A DNA stretch of 64,000 bases from Diabrotica undecimpunctata (taxonomy: Eukaryota > Arthropoda > Insecta > Coleoptera > Chrysomelidae): contig NC_092808.1 in assembly GCF_040954645.1 (NCBI RefSeq), forward strand, positions 82,833,889 to 82,897,888, written 5' to 3'. A model generated the notes under the pieces. The model was given only the letters and a program-made list of their open reading frames with translations. It had not been told where the DNA came from and searched no databases. The position numbers and the translations under genes were made by a program. Positions 54,183-64,000 of this stretch are shown in pieces (the first letter of the stretch is position 1; each line of letters starts with the position of its first letter).

Positions 54183-56228
54183 CAGTAGAACATCGATTAT
54201 CCGGGCCAGCCCGGACCGAGGCTTCGCCGGATAATCGAAAACACGGATAATCCAAAGACCTCAATTTATTTTTTTAATAATTTATTTAGACAAATACATG
54301 TGTCAAACGAAGAGCAGAAACGTGATACATACAATATACATGTAACAGAAAATAAAAGTACATACATATTATTATTTCTACATAATGTATATGCTATGAA
54401 TAAACATTACATATTTAAAAAAAAAAATCATTTAAAAAAATCACTAATTTTGTTTTGTTTTTGAGCTTCGTAACTTCTACACTTTATAATTTCCTTTATG
54501 TTTTTAAGCTGAAGTACATGAATGTTATCAGCTCCAGGGTCCAGGCTGTTCTTCAAAATATTGAATAAGTACATTTACTGCATCCCTTGCTTCCCGATGA
54601 CTTGTCTTAATGACGCAATCATTGTCAACACAATTCTCATCATCATCACTACTTGTGTCAGAACTTTCTGTAAGATAATCGTCATTCATAATCTGATACC
54701 CTGTTTCTTGGCGATCACATTCTATCCATTCCTGTATCTCGTTATTGTTCGTTTCTTCCAAACCTTTGATTTGTGAGGCTATAGATGCTATGTTTTCGAC
54801 CGATAGCTCACCTTCATTTACGTGATTACCGTCTTCATCTCCCATATCTTCTAAGGTCATTATTTTATAAAATGATTTTTTAATATGATCCGTTTTCACT
54901 TCACTCCAAGCCCGAGCTACAGCATAAATTGCCTCTTTTAAATTTAGGCGTTTCCAAAATCCCACAATATCACATTCTCCCAACAGTTGAAGCATTAGGT
55001 CTTTCCTGTAAAGCCCTTTCATGGCCTCGATAACACATTGGTCCATTGGCTGGGCAATATATGTTACATTCGGAGGAAAATATGCTACGAATATTTTCCC
55101 ATCTGCTGACTTTAGTTGCTCTACATCAGGATGCGATGGCGCACTGTCCACTAATAGAACAGCCTTTGGTGGAAGATTATTTTCTTGTAGATAAGCTCTA
55201 ACTTGATGTATAAATTTTTGGAAAAACCACTGTTTAAAAATTACACGATCCATCCAAGCTGCCTTTTGATTATAATAATCAACCGGCAGTGTTTTTATAT
55301 TTTTAAAAGCCCTCGGATTTTTGGATTTTTCAATGACGGCTAACCTAAGCTTATGGGTTCCTGAGGCATTAGCACAGCATAAAACTGTTATACCGTCTTT
55401 GCTTGATTTAAAACCCAAAAAAATTATTTTAAAAAATACTTTATACGTAAAAAGAATTAAAGCTAACCTTGTGCTTTAGTTTCTGAGCCTGCAACAAGGG
55501 TTCTTCTCGGCATTGCTTTCCAATAAAGCCCAGTTTCGTCTGTATTATACACTTGCTCAGGTTTTAGGTCGTGCTCCGTTATGAGATTTTTAAAATCGTA
55601 GATTTCTCCCCTTGAACAGCTAATTCTCGTATTCTATGACGTTTTTTAAATCTGTAAAGCCAACCAGAAGATGCCGAGAAGGTGCGTTTAATTTTCAACT
55701 GCTCGTGAAACTTTTCAACTTGCCTACCACACATAGGTCCTGATCTTGGAACCCCCATTGATCTTTTCTGCAAGGACCACTTGGTCATAGCATCACCAAG
55801 TTCTCGAAACGTAGACCCTTTTAGAGATTTCCTGTCAGAAATTACCTTTGCACTGTTCGCTTTAGCTACAAAGCTCTGTAATTCGGATTTTTTCTTCACA
55901 ATGTCACGAACTGTTTGTTTCCCAATATTATATGTTTTAGCCAACATAGCAACACTTATTTTATTTTCAAATTGTTTCGAAATTTCCATTTTTTGCTCAA
56001 TAGTTAAAACATTGCGTTTACACTTTTTATTAGCACCCGTACGCTGCATTTTGTGCGCCGGTTTACGTTCAACTAACGAACCGGTCAGCTGTTGACGAAA
56101 ATACGAGAAAACTTGGGGATTCCCCGAAATGAATGTTTACACGGTGCATTATTCAGCGTTCATGGGCACCACTAACCTCTGGCCATTAGCCACGAATAAA
56201 GCGCGCACGGATAATCGGGGTTCTACTG
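54183..56228 (-). mobile_element. Tigger-type pogo transposon with TIRs
   Basis: The left end CAGTAGAACATCGATTATCC and the inverted right end CAGTAGAACCCCGATTATCC start with CAG as in Tigger/pogo, and TA flanks both (54181-54182, 56229-56230). A second ATTATCCG-like copy lies just inside the left end. The transposase runs on the minus strand. Size 2,046 bp. Confidence 0.9.
54528..56049 (-). pseudogene. Tigger transposase, CENP-B type, nearly complete
   Basis: The frame at 56049-55579 opens MQRTGANKKCKRNVLTIEQ with two HTH domains (SVAMLAKTYNIGKQTVRDI, then SGWLYRFKKRHRIREL). Near 55600 a frameshift leads to VYNTDETGLYWKAMP (first catalytic Asp). From 55418 the frame is open to 54528: CANASGTHKLR, AVLLVDSAPSHPD (second Asp), IAQPMDQCVIEAMKGLYR (third), then a long acidic tail. 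Between 55468 and 55415 is a 53-bp segment starting GTTAGC that interrupts KAQ-GFKSS; it has a donor-like start but ends in GG, not AG. One frameshift plus this segment are the only breaks seen. Confidence 0.86.
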
Positions 56229-56359
56229 TATTATGTTTCAATCGTTAATTTTAAATCATTAAAATGTAGTAGTTTGTAGAATTTTCAAAATTGTAACTTT
56301 TTATTTCGAATTAAATTTTTTTTATGGGAACTCAACGTAGAAGAAACATTTGTATACTC

Positions 56360-58500
56360 TAAAAAAATTAACGCACCACCTCAAATGGACCATGATTTTC
56401 AAACTTTATTCCTTCTGAACCCTTAATTGGATTTCGATGATTTTTTTTTCACATTGTAAGTATATTTTTAATTAATTAGGTACTATATTAATGTTTTTTG
56501 AGAAATGTCGGAAAAAAACGTTTTGCCTATATACGGGGTGTAAAAATAAAGTTGTGTTTTTTCATCTAATATCTTTTCTTAACATGTTCGTAATAAAATA
56601 ATCTTGATTTCTCTATTATCAAAAAAAGAAAAGTGCTTTTAAAGCATTACGTGATTTTCTACTCTCCAAAATTAACGCACCACCTCAACTGTACTATAAT
56701 TCTTAAGCTATTTTTCTTTTAAATCTTTATAATTTCGATGGTTTTTTTTTTTACATTGCAGATCTATTTCTAAGTAATTACTGTATTATTGTTTTCCGGA
56801 AAATGTCAACGGTTTACCTATAAACGCAGTGTAAAAATAAAGTTGTTTTTTCATCTTATTTTGCAACACCCTGTGAAATTTATTGAAAGCAAACGCTATA
56901 TCATTTTAATATTTCTAGGTAGCTAAATTTTTTTTGAAAATTTTCTTAAAAAAAAGCATCTATATTTATAATATCAAAAAAGAAAAGTAGGTACAAAGCA
57001 TAACTTGATTTTATTGAATTATAAAACTCATTAATGGAAGCAGTTAATTCAGGCAAAAATCAAACAATTAGACATTACAGTTTTGAACTGACAATATTGT
57101 TTACAATTCAATCAATTGTTTTGCTGTTTTAGTATGTCAATTACAATGACTTTAGTTGATGTAGGGTTAAGTTATCGTGAAATAGGCTTGAGGTTAAGAA
57201 TATGCTACAATATCACGAGCCATTCAACGTTTTCGAGAACTAAACGACCATACGAGACGGCGTGGACAAGGAAGAAGAAGGCTCACAACACTATGCCAAG
57301 ATTAGTTTATGAGGCCTCGTGCTTTAAGAGAACGTTTTGTCATAGGACATTTACAAATTCAATTGGAAGATGTTCATAATATTTAAATTAGTAGAAACAC
57401 TATATACAGTCGTCACGCTGAACAAGATCTACATGTAAGGATATCTGTCAGAGTACCAGCTTGAAACGTAAAAGAAGTAGATTATAATTTGCCAGAGAGC
57501 ACCTTGACTAGACTGTTGATTACTGGAAGCACGTGTTGTTTACTGATGAATCGAGGTATTGCTTATATAGCTCACATAGCAACATACGACCTATTGCTTT
57601 ATTCAATGGAGGATCTGTAATGGTTTGGCAGGAATAGCTCTTACAGCGCGAACGGACTTGGTTTCTTTACACAGAGGTTCCTTGACAAGTAAAAGATAAT
57701 ATATAACATACATTCTGTCTATCCATGTATTTCCTTTTAATGCATAATAACGCTCGACCACATGCACGTTGCACGTGATTATTTGTCCGTGATTATTTGA
57801 ACAAGGTTGGAATACCATGAACTGGCCACCTTGCAGCAATAATCTAAATCTCATAGAAAATGTATGGTAGATTATTGTATGTCAACTCAGGAGCCGCCAT
57901 TTAGTACCTGTCTCTCTTGATGACATAGAAGTTATGGTAAGAGAAGTTTGGGATACAATTGATCAAGGCCAAATATGCCGCTTGATTTTTAGTATGCCTC
58001 GTTGCTGTGAAGAAGTAATTAGATTTATAGGTTGAAAAACTCGTTGTGTATTTGGGAAAGCGGAATGATAACAGATTATTTACGTTACGTTTTGTTAAGC
58101 TTTAGTTATATTAAATGCAAATAAACTTTATGTAAGTAGGGTTGTCTTTGCTTTAAATGTTACATAATAATAAAACAATAAATAAATAAAAACAAGTTAC
58201 ATTTAAAAAGTTCTGAATAATTCTTGAGAAAGGATAAAACTATTTCAAAATATAAATAAGCTCTAGTGTTTCTTTCTAATAAATTCCACGGCGTTTTAGA
58301 AAATACGATAAAAAGCATATCTTAACTTATACGAGCAAAACGTTAATATTTTTCAGAAAACATTAATATGGTGATTTATTAGAAATAGACCTAAAATGTG
58401 AGAAAAAAATTTCAATAAAATCCAATAATTCGTTTACAAGAAAAATAACTTCTCAAACTTTTTACATTTAATGTGGTGCCATATGAAAATGGTTTGTTTA
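56360..58500 (+). mobile_element. Tc1-like transposon with long, partly duplicated terminal repeats
   Basis: ATTAACGCACCACCTCAA begins at about 56378 and again at 56683; the ~300 bp after each copy are related (both read a TTTCGATG then a T-run, then TAAGTA and AAATGTC). On the right, inverted relatives at about 58360-58490 include AGAAATAGACCTAAAATGTG and AATGTGGTGCCA. So the left end carries a tandem duplicate of its repeat. The interior holds a Tc1 transposase relic. Confidence 0.65.
57110..58130 (+). pseudogene. Tc1-like transposase, decayed
   Basis: Broken plus-strand frames give VDVGLSYREIGLRLRI (HTH), RRGQGRRRLTT, RPRALRERFV, then LFTDESRYCLY with the first catalytic Asp (near 57545), MHNNARPHAR where the second Asp is replaced by Asn, NLNLIENVW with the catalytic Glu near 57845, and SMPRRC near the C-terminus. 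At least six stops or frameshifts. Typical Tc1 length, about 340 codons. Confidence 0.8.
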
Positions 58501-58509
58501 CATAAAATG

Positions 58510-58705
58510 AAGATTGTGCATAATATTTTATTATTATTTTATTATTGTTTTAAAACCATATTATTTATTTACAACTATAAATATTTATCAAATTTGGCAA
58601 ATTCAAGAAAAAAAAAACATTTTGTGTCTTTCACTTTTTTAAATAAATAAATAAGTCCCAGAAGTAAGGAAAATCCCAGTGGTTGGCTGTATACCATTGT
58701 TTAAA
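58510..58705. other. AT-rich spacer with a short Penelope-end-like motif
   Basis: GTGGTTGGCTGTATACCAT at about 58679-58697 matches TAGCTGGCTGTATACCAT at 53619. No ORF. Confidence 0.35.
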
Positions 58706-58709
58706 ATAA

Positions 58710-58810
58710 CTTACATAGAAGTAAAGATATTCGTGTCATTAAAAATTTGTACGGAAATCAAGCTGCTATCGTAAAAATTGGAGATAACTATAATCGGTTC
58801 ACAATTTGCC
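58710..58810 (+). pseudogene. RTE-type RT micro-fragment
   Basis: Reads VIKNLYGNQAAIVKIGDNYN, a piece of the RT before the GCxLSP box, about 30 residues long. Similar to phrasing at 48.3 kb. Too short for certain family assignment. Confidence 0.45.
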
Positions 58811-59158
58811 GATAGCTCACTCCAAGTGTAACCCTAATTAGAGAACTGAAATACAGAGAGGATAGGTAATACGATATAATAGTAAAAACCAACCTGAAAC
58901 TGGTGGTTTAAGATGTTTTCGACTAACCCACCTTGTATCTGAAGGAATACAATACCTTATAATCCGATTACAAAGATATTTTGAATGGTTACAGATGACC
59001 GACCAGTGTCGTACAGTATGTGATTGAAACATTTATTTGAACTCTATAAATATATTTTTTAAATTGTACTTATGTAAATTGTATTTTTTAATAAAACTTC
59101 TTTATTTTATTCAAAAATAAAAAGTTTCTTGCCATTTGTAAAAGATACAATTATTTAA
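58811..59158. other. unassigned spacer
   Basis: No coding or repeat family recognised. Ends at the TTAA of the next MITE. Confidence 0.4.
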
Positions 59159-59162
59159 TTAA

Positions 59163-59470
59163 GAGGAAAGGCGTCAAATGTCGCCTAACAAAATTTCCAA
59201 TGTGTTATTGAAAAGTTTAAACGCAGAATGAAAGATTACATTATTACTGAGAGCAGAAAGTTCCTGAAAACTTCTACAATTTTTATTTTAATATATTATG
59301 TATCAGGGGTGAAAATAAAAGAGAAAATATAGTATAATTTTTAATTGAAAATATTGCATGCAAAAGAAACTTTTTATTTAGTCTAATAAATATTTCATTC
59401 TGCTTTTAAATTTTTCAAAAATGAAAACACATTGAACATTTTAACAGGCGACATTTTGCACCTTTCCCCT
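59163..59470. mobile_element. 308-bp MITE flanked by TTAA
   Basis: The left end GAGGAAAGGCGTCAAATGTC and the inverted right end AGGGGAAAGGTGCAAAATGT both continue GCCT and then AAAAT-TTCAATGTGTT with few mismatches over about 45 bases. TTAA flanks at 59159-59162 and 59471-59474. TTAA duplication suits piggyBac-type mobilisation. The first bases (GAGGAAAG) resemble the pogo-like TIR at 18577. No ORF. Confidence 0.75.
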
Positions 59471-59527
59471 TTAATACCTTACGATTACAATTACTATTAC
59501 TTACCTTATATAATTACGATTAGAAAA

Positions 59528-61133
59528 CTATTCAAATTCAAAATAAATAGGATCAACTTCAGAATTCGAGTCGTCTTGAGGGTTAATAATTAGCGGTTGT
59601 GTCTCTACGGTCGCATCAATTATGTTATCAAGAGCCCACATTTTTTGTTCTTCTATTACATGTCTCACTGCATCTTTCCAGTTTTGTTCTGTAATATGTT
59701 GTAAAGACTCGTATAACAAATCACGTACAGCTTGTATTTTATATGACGTTTTTTTTCTAGCCACATAACTTTTCATTTGTGCCCAAATGAATTCAATTGG
59801 ATTTATTTCGCAGTGGTAGGGTGAAAGTCTAAGGACTGTGATGTTTCGCCTTTCCGCCATTTTGTCAACTACGTATTTCTTGAACTTAGATTTGTGTTGC
59901 CGGGCATCTTTTAAAAGTTCTGATTTTACCATTCCATCTTCGTAAGGCAGATACTCATTCCGCAGCCAGTCAAGAATATCCTGTTTCTTCCACGCAGTCG
60001 TTGGAAGTCTTTCTGTCGTGAATGATAAGGTGCATTACCTAATACTATAATTGAATTTGGTGGTATGTGTTCAATCATCTGCTCAAAATACTCTTCGAAA
60101 ACATCAGCTGTCATCTCCTCGTGATAGTCTTTTGTGCTTTTGGACTGAAATTCCCACAAACCATGCTTAACACATCCTTTTTCACTGCCAATGTGAGAAA
60201 TTATTAATCTACTGCCTTTACCAGAAGGTGGGGAGATACCAGTAGACCAACCTTCCATAAAGGCTTGCCTGGAGCTTAATATATTTTTATCTGACCAAAT
60301 TTTTTTTAGAGTATGACCTGAGTTTACCCACGTTTGATCCTGGTAGAAGATTGGCCTTCCTTCAGCCCGGAATTTTCTTATGGATCTTAGATAATTTCTT
60401 CTCCAACATACTATCTCCTCCCGGTCAATCAAAAGTCATTTTCGGTCTGATTTCTTCCACCGGAAATTTAATTCTTTTAAAACTTTTAAAACCACAATTT
60501 AGTTCGTCCATTATGAGGCAAATTCGGGTCGTCTCTAACTTCTTGTAAAATTTTGTTTAGGATTGGTATTTCTTTTTTGAAAAAAAAATCCATGAATTTT
60601 CCTTCGAATACCATTTTTGGCAAATTCATCAGTTTCAATAGGCTTTTTCCCTCTCTTTAAGTGTTCGTTTTAGCGTTCGGGTTAACTATACCGTGTTTTT
60701 TTCTTTCTTATAAGAACCTATATATAGTTGACTCTCCTACACCAGTCATGTTGTCACAACTTTCGACTATGTTGCAAACAGTGTTTGTGGGATTTTGAGA
60801 AACCAGAGCATCGTAAACATTCAGGACAATAGTCTTCTCTCTTGGTGAATAGACAGACTTACTGACTATACGCAACAGTACCGGTGTAAAACTTGATGAT
60901 GTTGATGATGAAGCCATCACAAACAATCCAACAAAACGAGCACGAGCGAAAGATACGTATATGTTCGTAGGTATATGGAATAAAAAATCACTCACGCACT
61001 GCATATAATTCGCAAAATCAATATTCGAGACGCTAATTACTGCCGTAGGTGCGGAAACACCGACGAGCCGTAAATTACATGCGATCAAAAACGTACTAAA
61101 CAAAAAAATTGTTTTCGTTCGTAATAACTTCAC
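59528..61133 (-). pseudogene. DDE transposase of a Tc1/mariner-related insect group, broken
   Basis: The N-terminal region lies at 61133-60708 (SPREKTIVLNVYDALV, then MTGVGESTIYRFL, an HTH). The catalytic part at 60432-59926 reads FYQDQTWVNSGHT with the first Asp, SSRQAFMEGWSTGI, GKGSRLIISHIGSE, then NSIIVLGNAPYHSR where the second catalytic Asp is Gly. A frame change near 59930 leads to 59932-59528: LRLSPYHCEINPIEFIWAQM with the catalytic Glu, then a charged tail ending SEVDPIYFEFE. The middle (60432-60708) has frameshifts. Loss of the second Asp and of the frame make it inactive. No terminal repeats were identified. Confidence 0.8.
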
Positions 61134-61140
61134 CCTTTCA

Positions 61141-61530
61141 AGTTAAGTTTCGAATATAATCTGAACAGACGAGGCACGTGGCCAAAGCCGGCATCTTTAT
61201 ACCCATTATATTATTAAAAATATGGGGAATTCCATCCTAATTATTTTGCAACGAATAGTACATTCGGATATGAATTCCAGGTTTTCTAGTAAAGTGATTA
61301 AACGCGAAGATTAGTATTAAAATATCCAAAGAGATAAGGTATTATTATTTACAAAATTGTTAATGGTTAAATTCTTATTTTTATTAATATAATATAATAA
61401 CCAACATTAGCCGTGAAAGTTTTAATTGTTTTTTTGCTAAATATATTAGTATTAAAATATTATTAATAATATATATAACAGTATCAAAACATTATATTAT
61501 TATTTAATGAATAAAATTCTCAGGAACGCC
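61141..61530. other. unassigned AT-rich spacer
   Basis: No ORF. A GC-richer stretch at 61165-61200 (GACGAGGCACGTGGCCAAAG) stands out but has no partner. Confidence 0.4.
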
Positions 61531-61539
61531 TACGATTTA

Positions 61540-63418
61540 CGACCGTTTTATGAGTTTGATGCACATTTCGTGCTCTCAACAATTTGTGAAAGGAGAATAC
61601 ACCGATGAAATCTCCATACAACGAGGAGTCAGACAAATTTTTTCGCCAACATTGTTCAATGTTTACTCGGACCAGTTATTTAAAAAGGCACTTGAGAGAC
61701 AACCATATGGAATAAAAATCAACGGGGAATTACTTAATGTGATTAGATATGCAGACGGTACAGTAATTCTGTCAGATAATATTGAACGTCTCCAAATTCT
61801 GCTTGATCGTATTCACGAGGTGAGAGAGGAAATCGGCATTAAAATAAACTCAAACAAAACCAAATTTTTAGTGTTTAGTCGTGACCCACATCTCGATGCA
61901 AAGCTTCAATTAAACGAAGTCCAAGTTGAGAAAGTTCACAAAATGACATATTTGGGAACTGTAATAACGGACCAACTAGATCCAGACAGAAATAAAACGT
62001 AGAATAGCAATGACTAAAACTACTTTTATGAAAATGAAGTTATTTCTTTGCAATAAACATCTCAGTTTAGAACTAAGACAAAAAATGGTTAAGGGCCGAT
62101 TTCACCAACAACAAATAAATCACTGAATAGTTAATCGTCGAATAAAATTTATTAGTAGAATAAATTTTATTTTGTTTCAATAACTATTTGTAATCCACAG
62201 TTAGTTATTCGTCGAATAAGTTCAAAGTGTAATGATTTTCCACAGACTGTACTCGTTGACACCTTTCTTGGCCTCCACCTCTTAGGTGTTTGGACAAGCG
62301 CATCGCACTTTATTTTTCACTGTAATCATATACATAACCTATAATATTTGATATTGGTTGATTAATTTGTCAAAATAATAATAATTGTCAATGTCAATAC
62401 ATAATTTATATAAAAAAAATCTGTTTGTTGTGGTTGTAAATTATTGTGAATCTGAAACTTGTGAAAATGGACAAAAAACGCGAGAAGAGCAAAAATTGTT
62501 TAGAGAACGAAATGGAGAACTTTGATAATCTAAACCTAGTTTTAAAATCCACATCATCAAATTCAGCAAAAGGGTTTCTTCTTTGCAACTGCAAGCGTGG
62601 TTTTCTCCTTCGCTGCTCATTTCCGTCATCAGAGGATGATGATGATGAAAATAATAATCTAAAATAAATATATATGTATACAAAATTCAAATTGTGTGAT
62701 ATAATTACGTTTACCTGCAATACATTGTTGATAATTTCAAGTTAAACTAATGAATTCTCTTTATTATTGATATTTAAAGTGAGGTTAGCAGTCAACTTAT
62801 TCGAAGAATAAATATTTATTTGGCCGATATTGGACTAATAACTTATTTGGAGTTTATTCATAGAATAAGTCTTATTTGACGTTGGTGAAACGCAGATATG
62901 TCAGTTTTATTGGTCGAATAACTTTATTCATTGAATAGACTGCTATTTGTCGTTGGTGAAACCGGCCCTAAGTGATATATTTGGTCAGTACTTTTGTATA
63001 GTGCAGAAGTGTGAACGCTAAAAGTATCGATCATGAACAAGATTGAAGCATTAGAAATGTGGGGTTAGACGAATGCTGAAGATAACTTGGACAGCAAGGA
63101 AAACTAATGAAGAAGTTCTACGGAGCGTCAACAAAGATAAAGAACTGCTAAAGACTGTTAAACATCGAAAAATGTCTTATCTGGGACATATAGTAGGGAA
63201 AAGTCGATATAAAATATTACAACTGATCCTTAAAGGCAAAATAGAGGGCCGTAGAGGTGTAGGAAGAAAACAAGTTTCTTGGTTAAAAAACATTCGTGAA
63301 TGGACTTAGATATTAAATGCAGGACAATTATTCCATATTGCAGAAGATCGAGAAGCCTTCGCAATGGTGATCGCCAACGTCGGATAATTCTGATATAGCA
63401 CGTGAAGAAGAAGAAAAA
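61540..63418 (+). pseudogene. RTE-type non-LTR retrotransposon, 3' part, split by a MITE, (GAA)n tail
   Basis: The open frame 61550-62002 includes IQRGVRQIFSPTLFNVYSDQ and VIRYADGTVILSDN, where YADD reads YADG, then INSNKTKFLVFS and KMTYLGTVIT. After a stop it continues to LRQKMVKG at about 62090, is interrupted by the Harbinger-type MITE (62094-62968), then resumes: RRMLKITWTARKTNEEVL, SYLGHIVGKSRYKILQLIL, KGKIEGRRGVGRKQVSWLKN and EDREAFAMVIANVG. The 3' end is GTGAAGAAGAAGAA (63401-63414). The endonuclease and RT fingers are missing. Confidence 0.85.
62094..62968. mobile_element. PIF/Harbinger-derived MITE, 875 bp, TAA duplication
   Basis: Left end GGGCCGATTTCACCAACAAC, inverted right end GGGCCGGTTTCACCAACGAC, each then AAATA. 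TAA flanks at 62091-62093 and 62969-62971. A second ACGTTGGTGAAAC lies just inside the right end (near 62880). TAA is the target preference of PIF/Harbinger elements. Inside, the minus strand encodes NPFAEFDDVDFKTRFRLSK (near 62575-62520), resembling the start of a Harbinger transposase. So this is a deletion derivative of an autonomous copy. Confidence 0.85.
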
Positions 63419-63419
63419 G

Positions 63420-64000
63420 TGAAGACTTCTGGTGTATGATGATATATTTTATTCAAAAATTTAAAATTTATTCAAAATGATTACAAATCTCCAAAATGTT
63501 TTTAGGCATAGTCAGACCATCAGCAGTAAAACATTTTAAAGTAGTAGAAACTAGCTACCAAAATATTTGTAAAAAACTTTGGATTCCATAACAATCATAG
63601 TAAAATGTAAAGTTATTATGATACAAGGTCGATGTTATATGATTTCACATAAAGATAATATAAATCTTCCGTGGTCGAAAGAAGGACGGCTTTGTCCAGC
63701 GGCTAGAACCATCCAACCACCCAAAACATAATTATTATTAATTATTTACAAGTTATTGTAAATTCAAGTGCAACTGATCCATTCCTATGTTTGCCAACAA
63801 AAATCATTCTAAAAATATCGTAAAAAATTTCCAAAAAGTATCCAAGTAAATTTACCATTTACTTGGTTAATGAAATATTAAATTTATGAACAAAAGACAT
63901 ACTCGTAATATACGTAAAGAGTACACACAGATTAAAAAAAAAACGTTAAAGTTCATCAACTAGAACACGAGATATAGTTTATAGTTCGAGTTTTTAGCTG
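63420..64000. other. unassigned end of the window
   Basis: AT-rich, no ORF. A GC-richer block near 63668-63712 (CCGTGGTCGAAAGAAGGACG) could be part of an element that continues past the window. Confidence 0.35.

Noticed and set aside
62446..62667. 73-codon plus-strand ORF with acidic tail in the Harbinger-type MITE
   Set aside because: The opposite strand carries the transposase-like segment; the plus frame is its shadow.

Overview
The window is eukaryotic, AT-rich, repeat-dense DNA with insect-type mobile elements and one probable host gene. Insect-type R1-, I-, Jockey-, CR1- and RTE-like retrotransposons, BEL and gypsy fragments, piggyBac, pogo/Tigger, Tc1/mariner and PIF/Harbinger DNA transposons and a Penelope-like element together point to a large insect genome. 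A beetle is my guess, from the element mix and the abundance of one RTE-type family; it is not proven. No rRNA, tRNA, CRISPR or prokaryotic gene organisation was seen.

Layout. 1-4.7 kb: a decayed R1-like non-LTR element (minus strand) with both gag and pol. 4.8-10 kb: fragments of gypsy pol, RTE-type RT, a mariner HTH, an I-like RNase H and BEL, ending in a (TG)n tract. 10.8-13.2 kb: a decayed pogo-like transposon with TIRs, lying about 65 bp beyond the stop of the only convincing host gene, a divergent MFS sugar-transporter-like exon (13306-14678, minus). 15.6-18.0 kb: a hammerhead-like motif, a broken mariner transposase split by a hairpin-rich insertion, and an RT fragment. 18.2-24.9 kb: a piggyBac copy split by a Jockey element (13-bp target duplication) and by a nearly intact pogo-like transposon carrying a C-terminal PHD-type finger. 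25.0-29.9 kb: a THAP-domain relic between 18-bp inverted repeats, invaded by a full-length but broken RTE-type element (12-bp duplication). 30.3-32.8 kb: Tc1 and gypsy pieces, with an LTR-like region. 33.5-35.6 kb: an inverted pair of Penelope-like sequences between two (TA)n tracts. 36.4-41.6 kb: RTE-type fragments, a CR1-like element and a dispersed repeat. 42.8-48.0 kb: an I-like element interrupted by an intact RTE-type element (1,057-aa ORF, 14-bp duplication) and by a 502-bp MITE. 48-54 kb: RTE-type and I-like fragments and a second copy of the dispersed repeat. 54.2-56.2 kb: a Tigger element with TIRs. 56.4-58.5 kb: a Tc1 element with long TIRs. 59.2-61.1 kb: a TTAA-flanked MITE and a broken DDE transposase. 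61.5-63.4 kb: an RTE-type element split by a PIF/Harbinger-derived MITE.

The genes do not form a pathway. The value of the window is a readable history of nested insertions: several junctions can be checked because target duplications and interrupted reading frames agree. The copies most likely to have moved recently are the RTE-type element at 43214-46681 and the pogo-like element at 18577-21188. Family assignments rest on remembered protein motifs, not on database searches.
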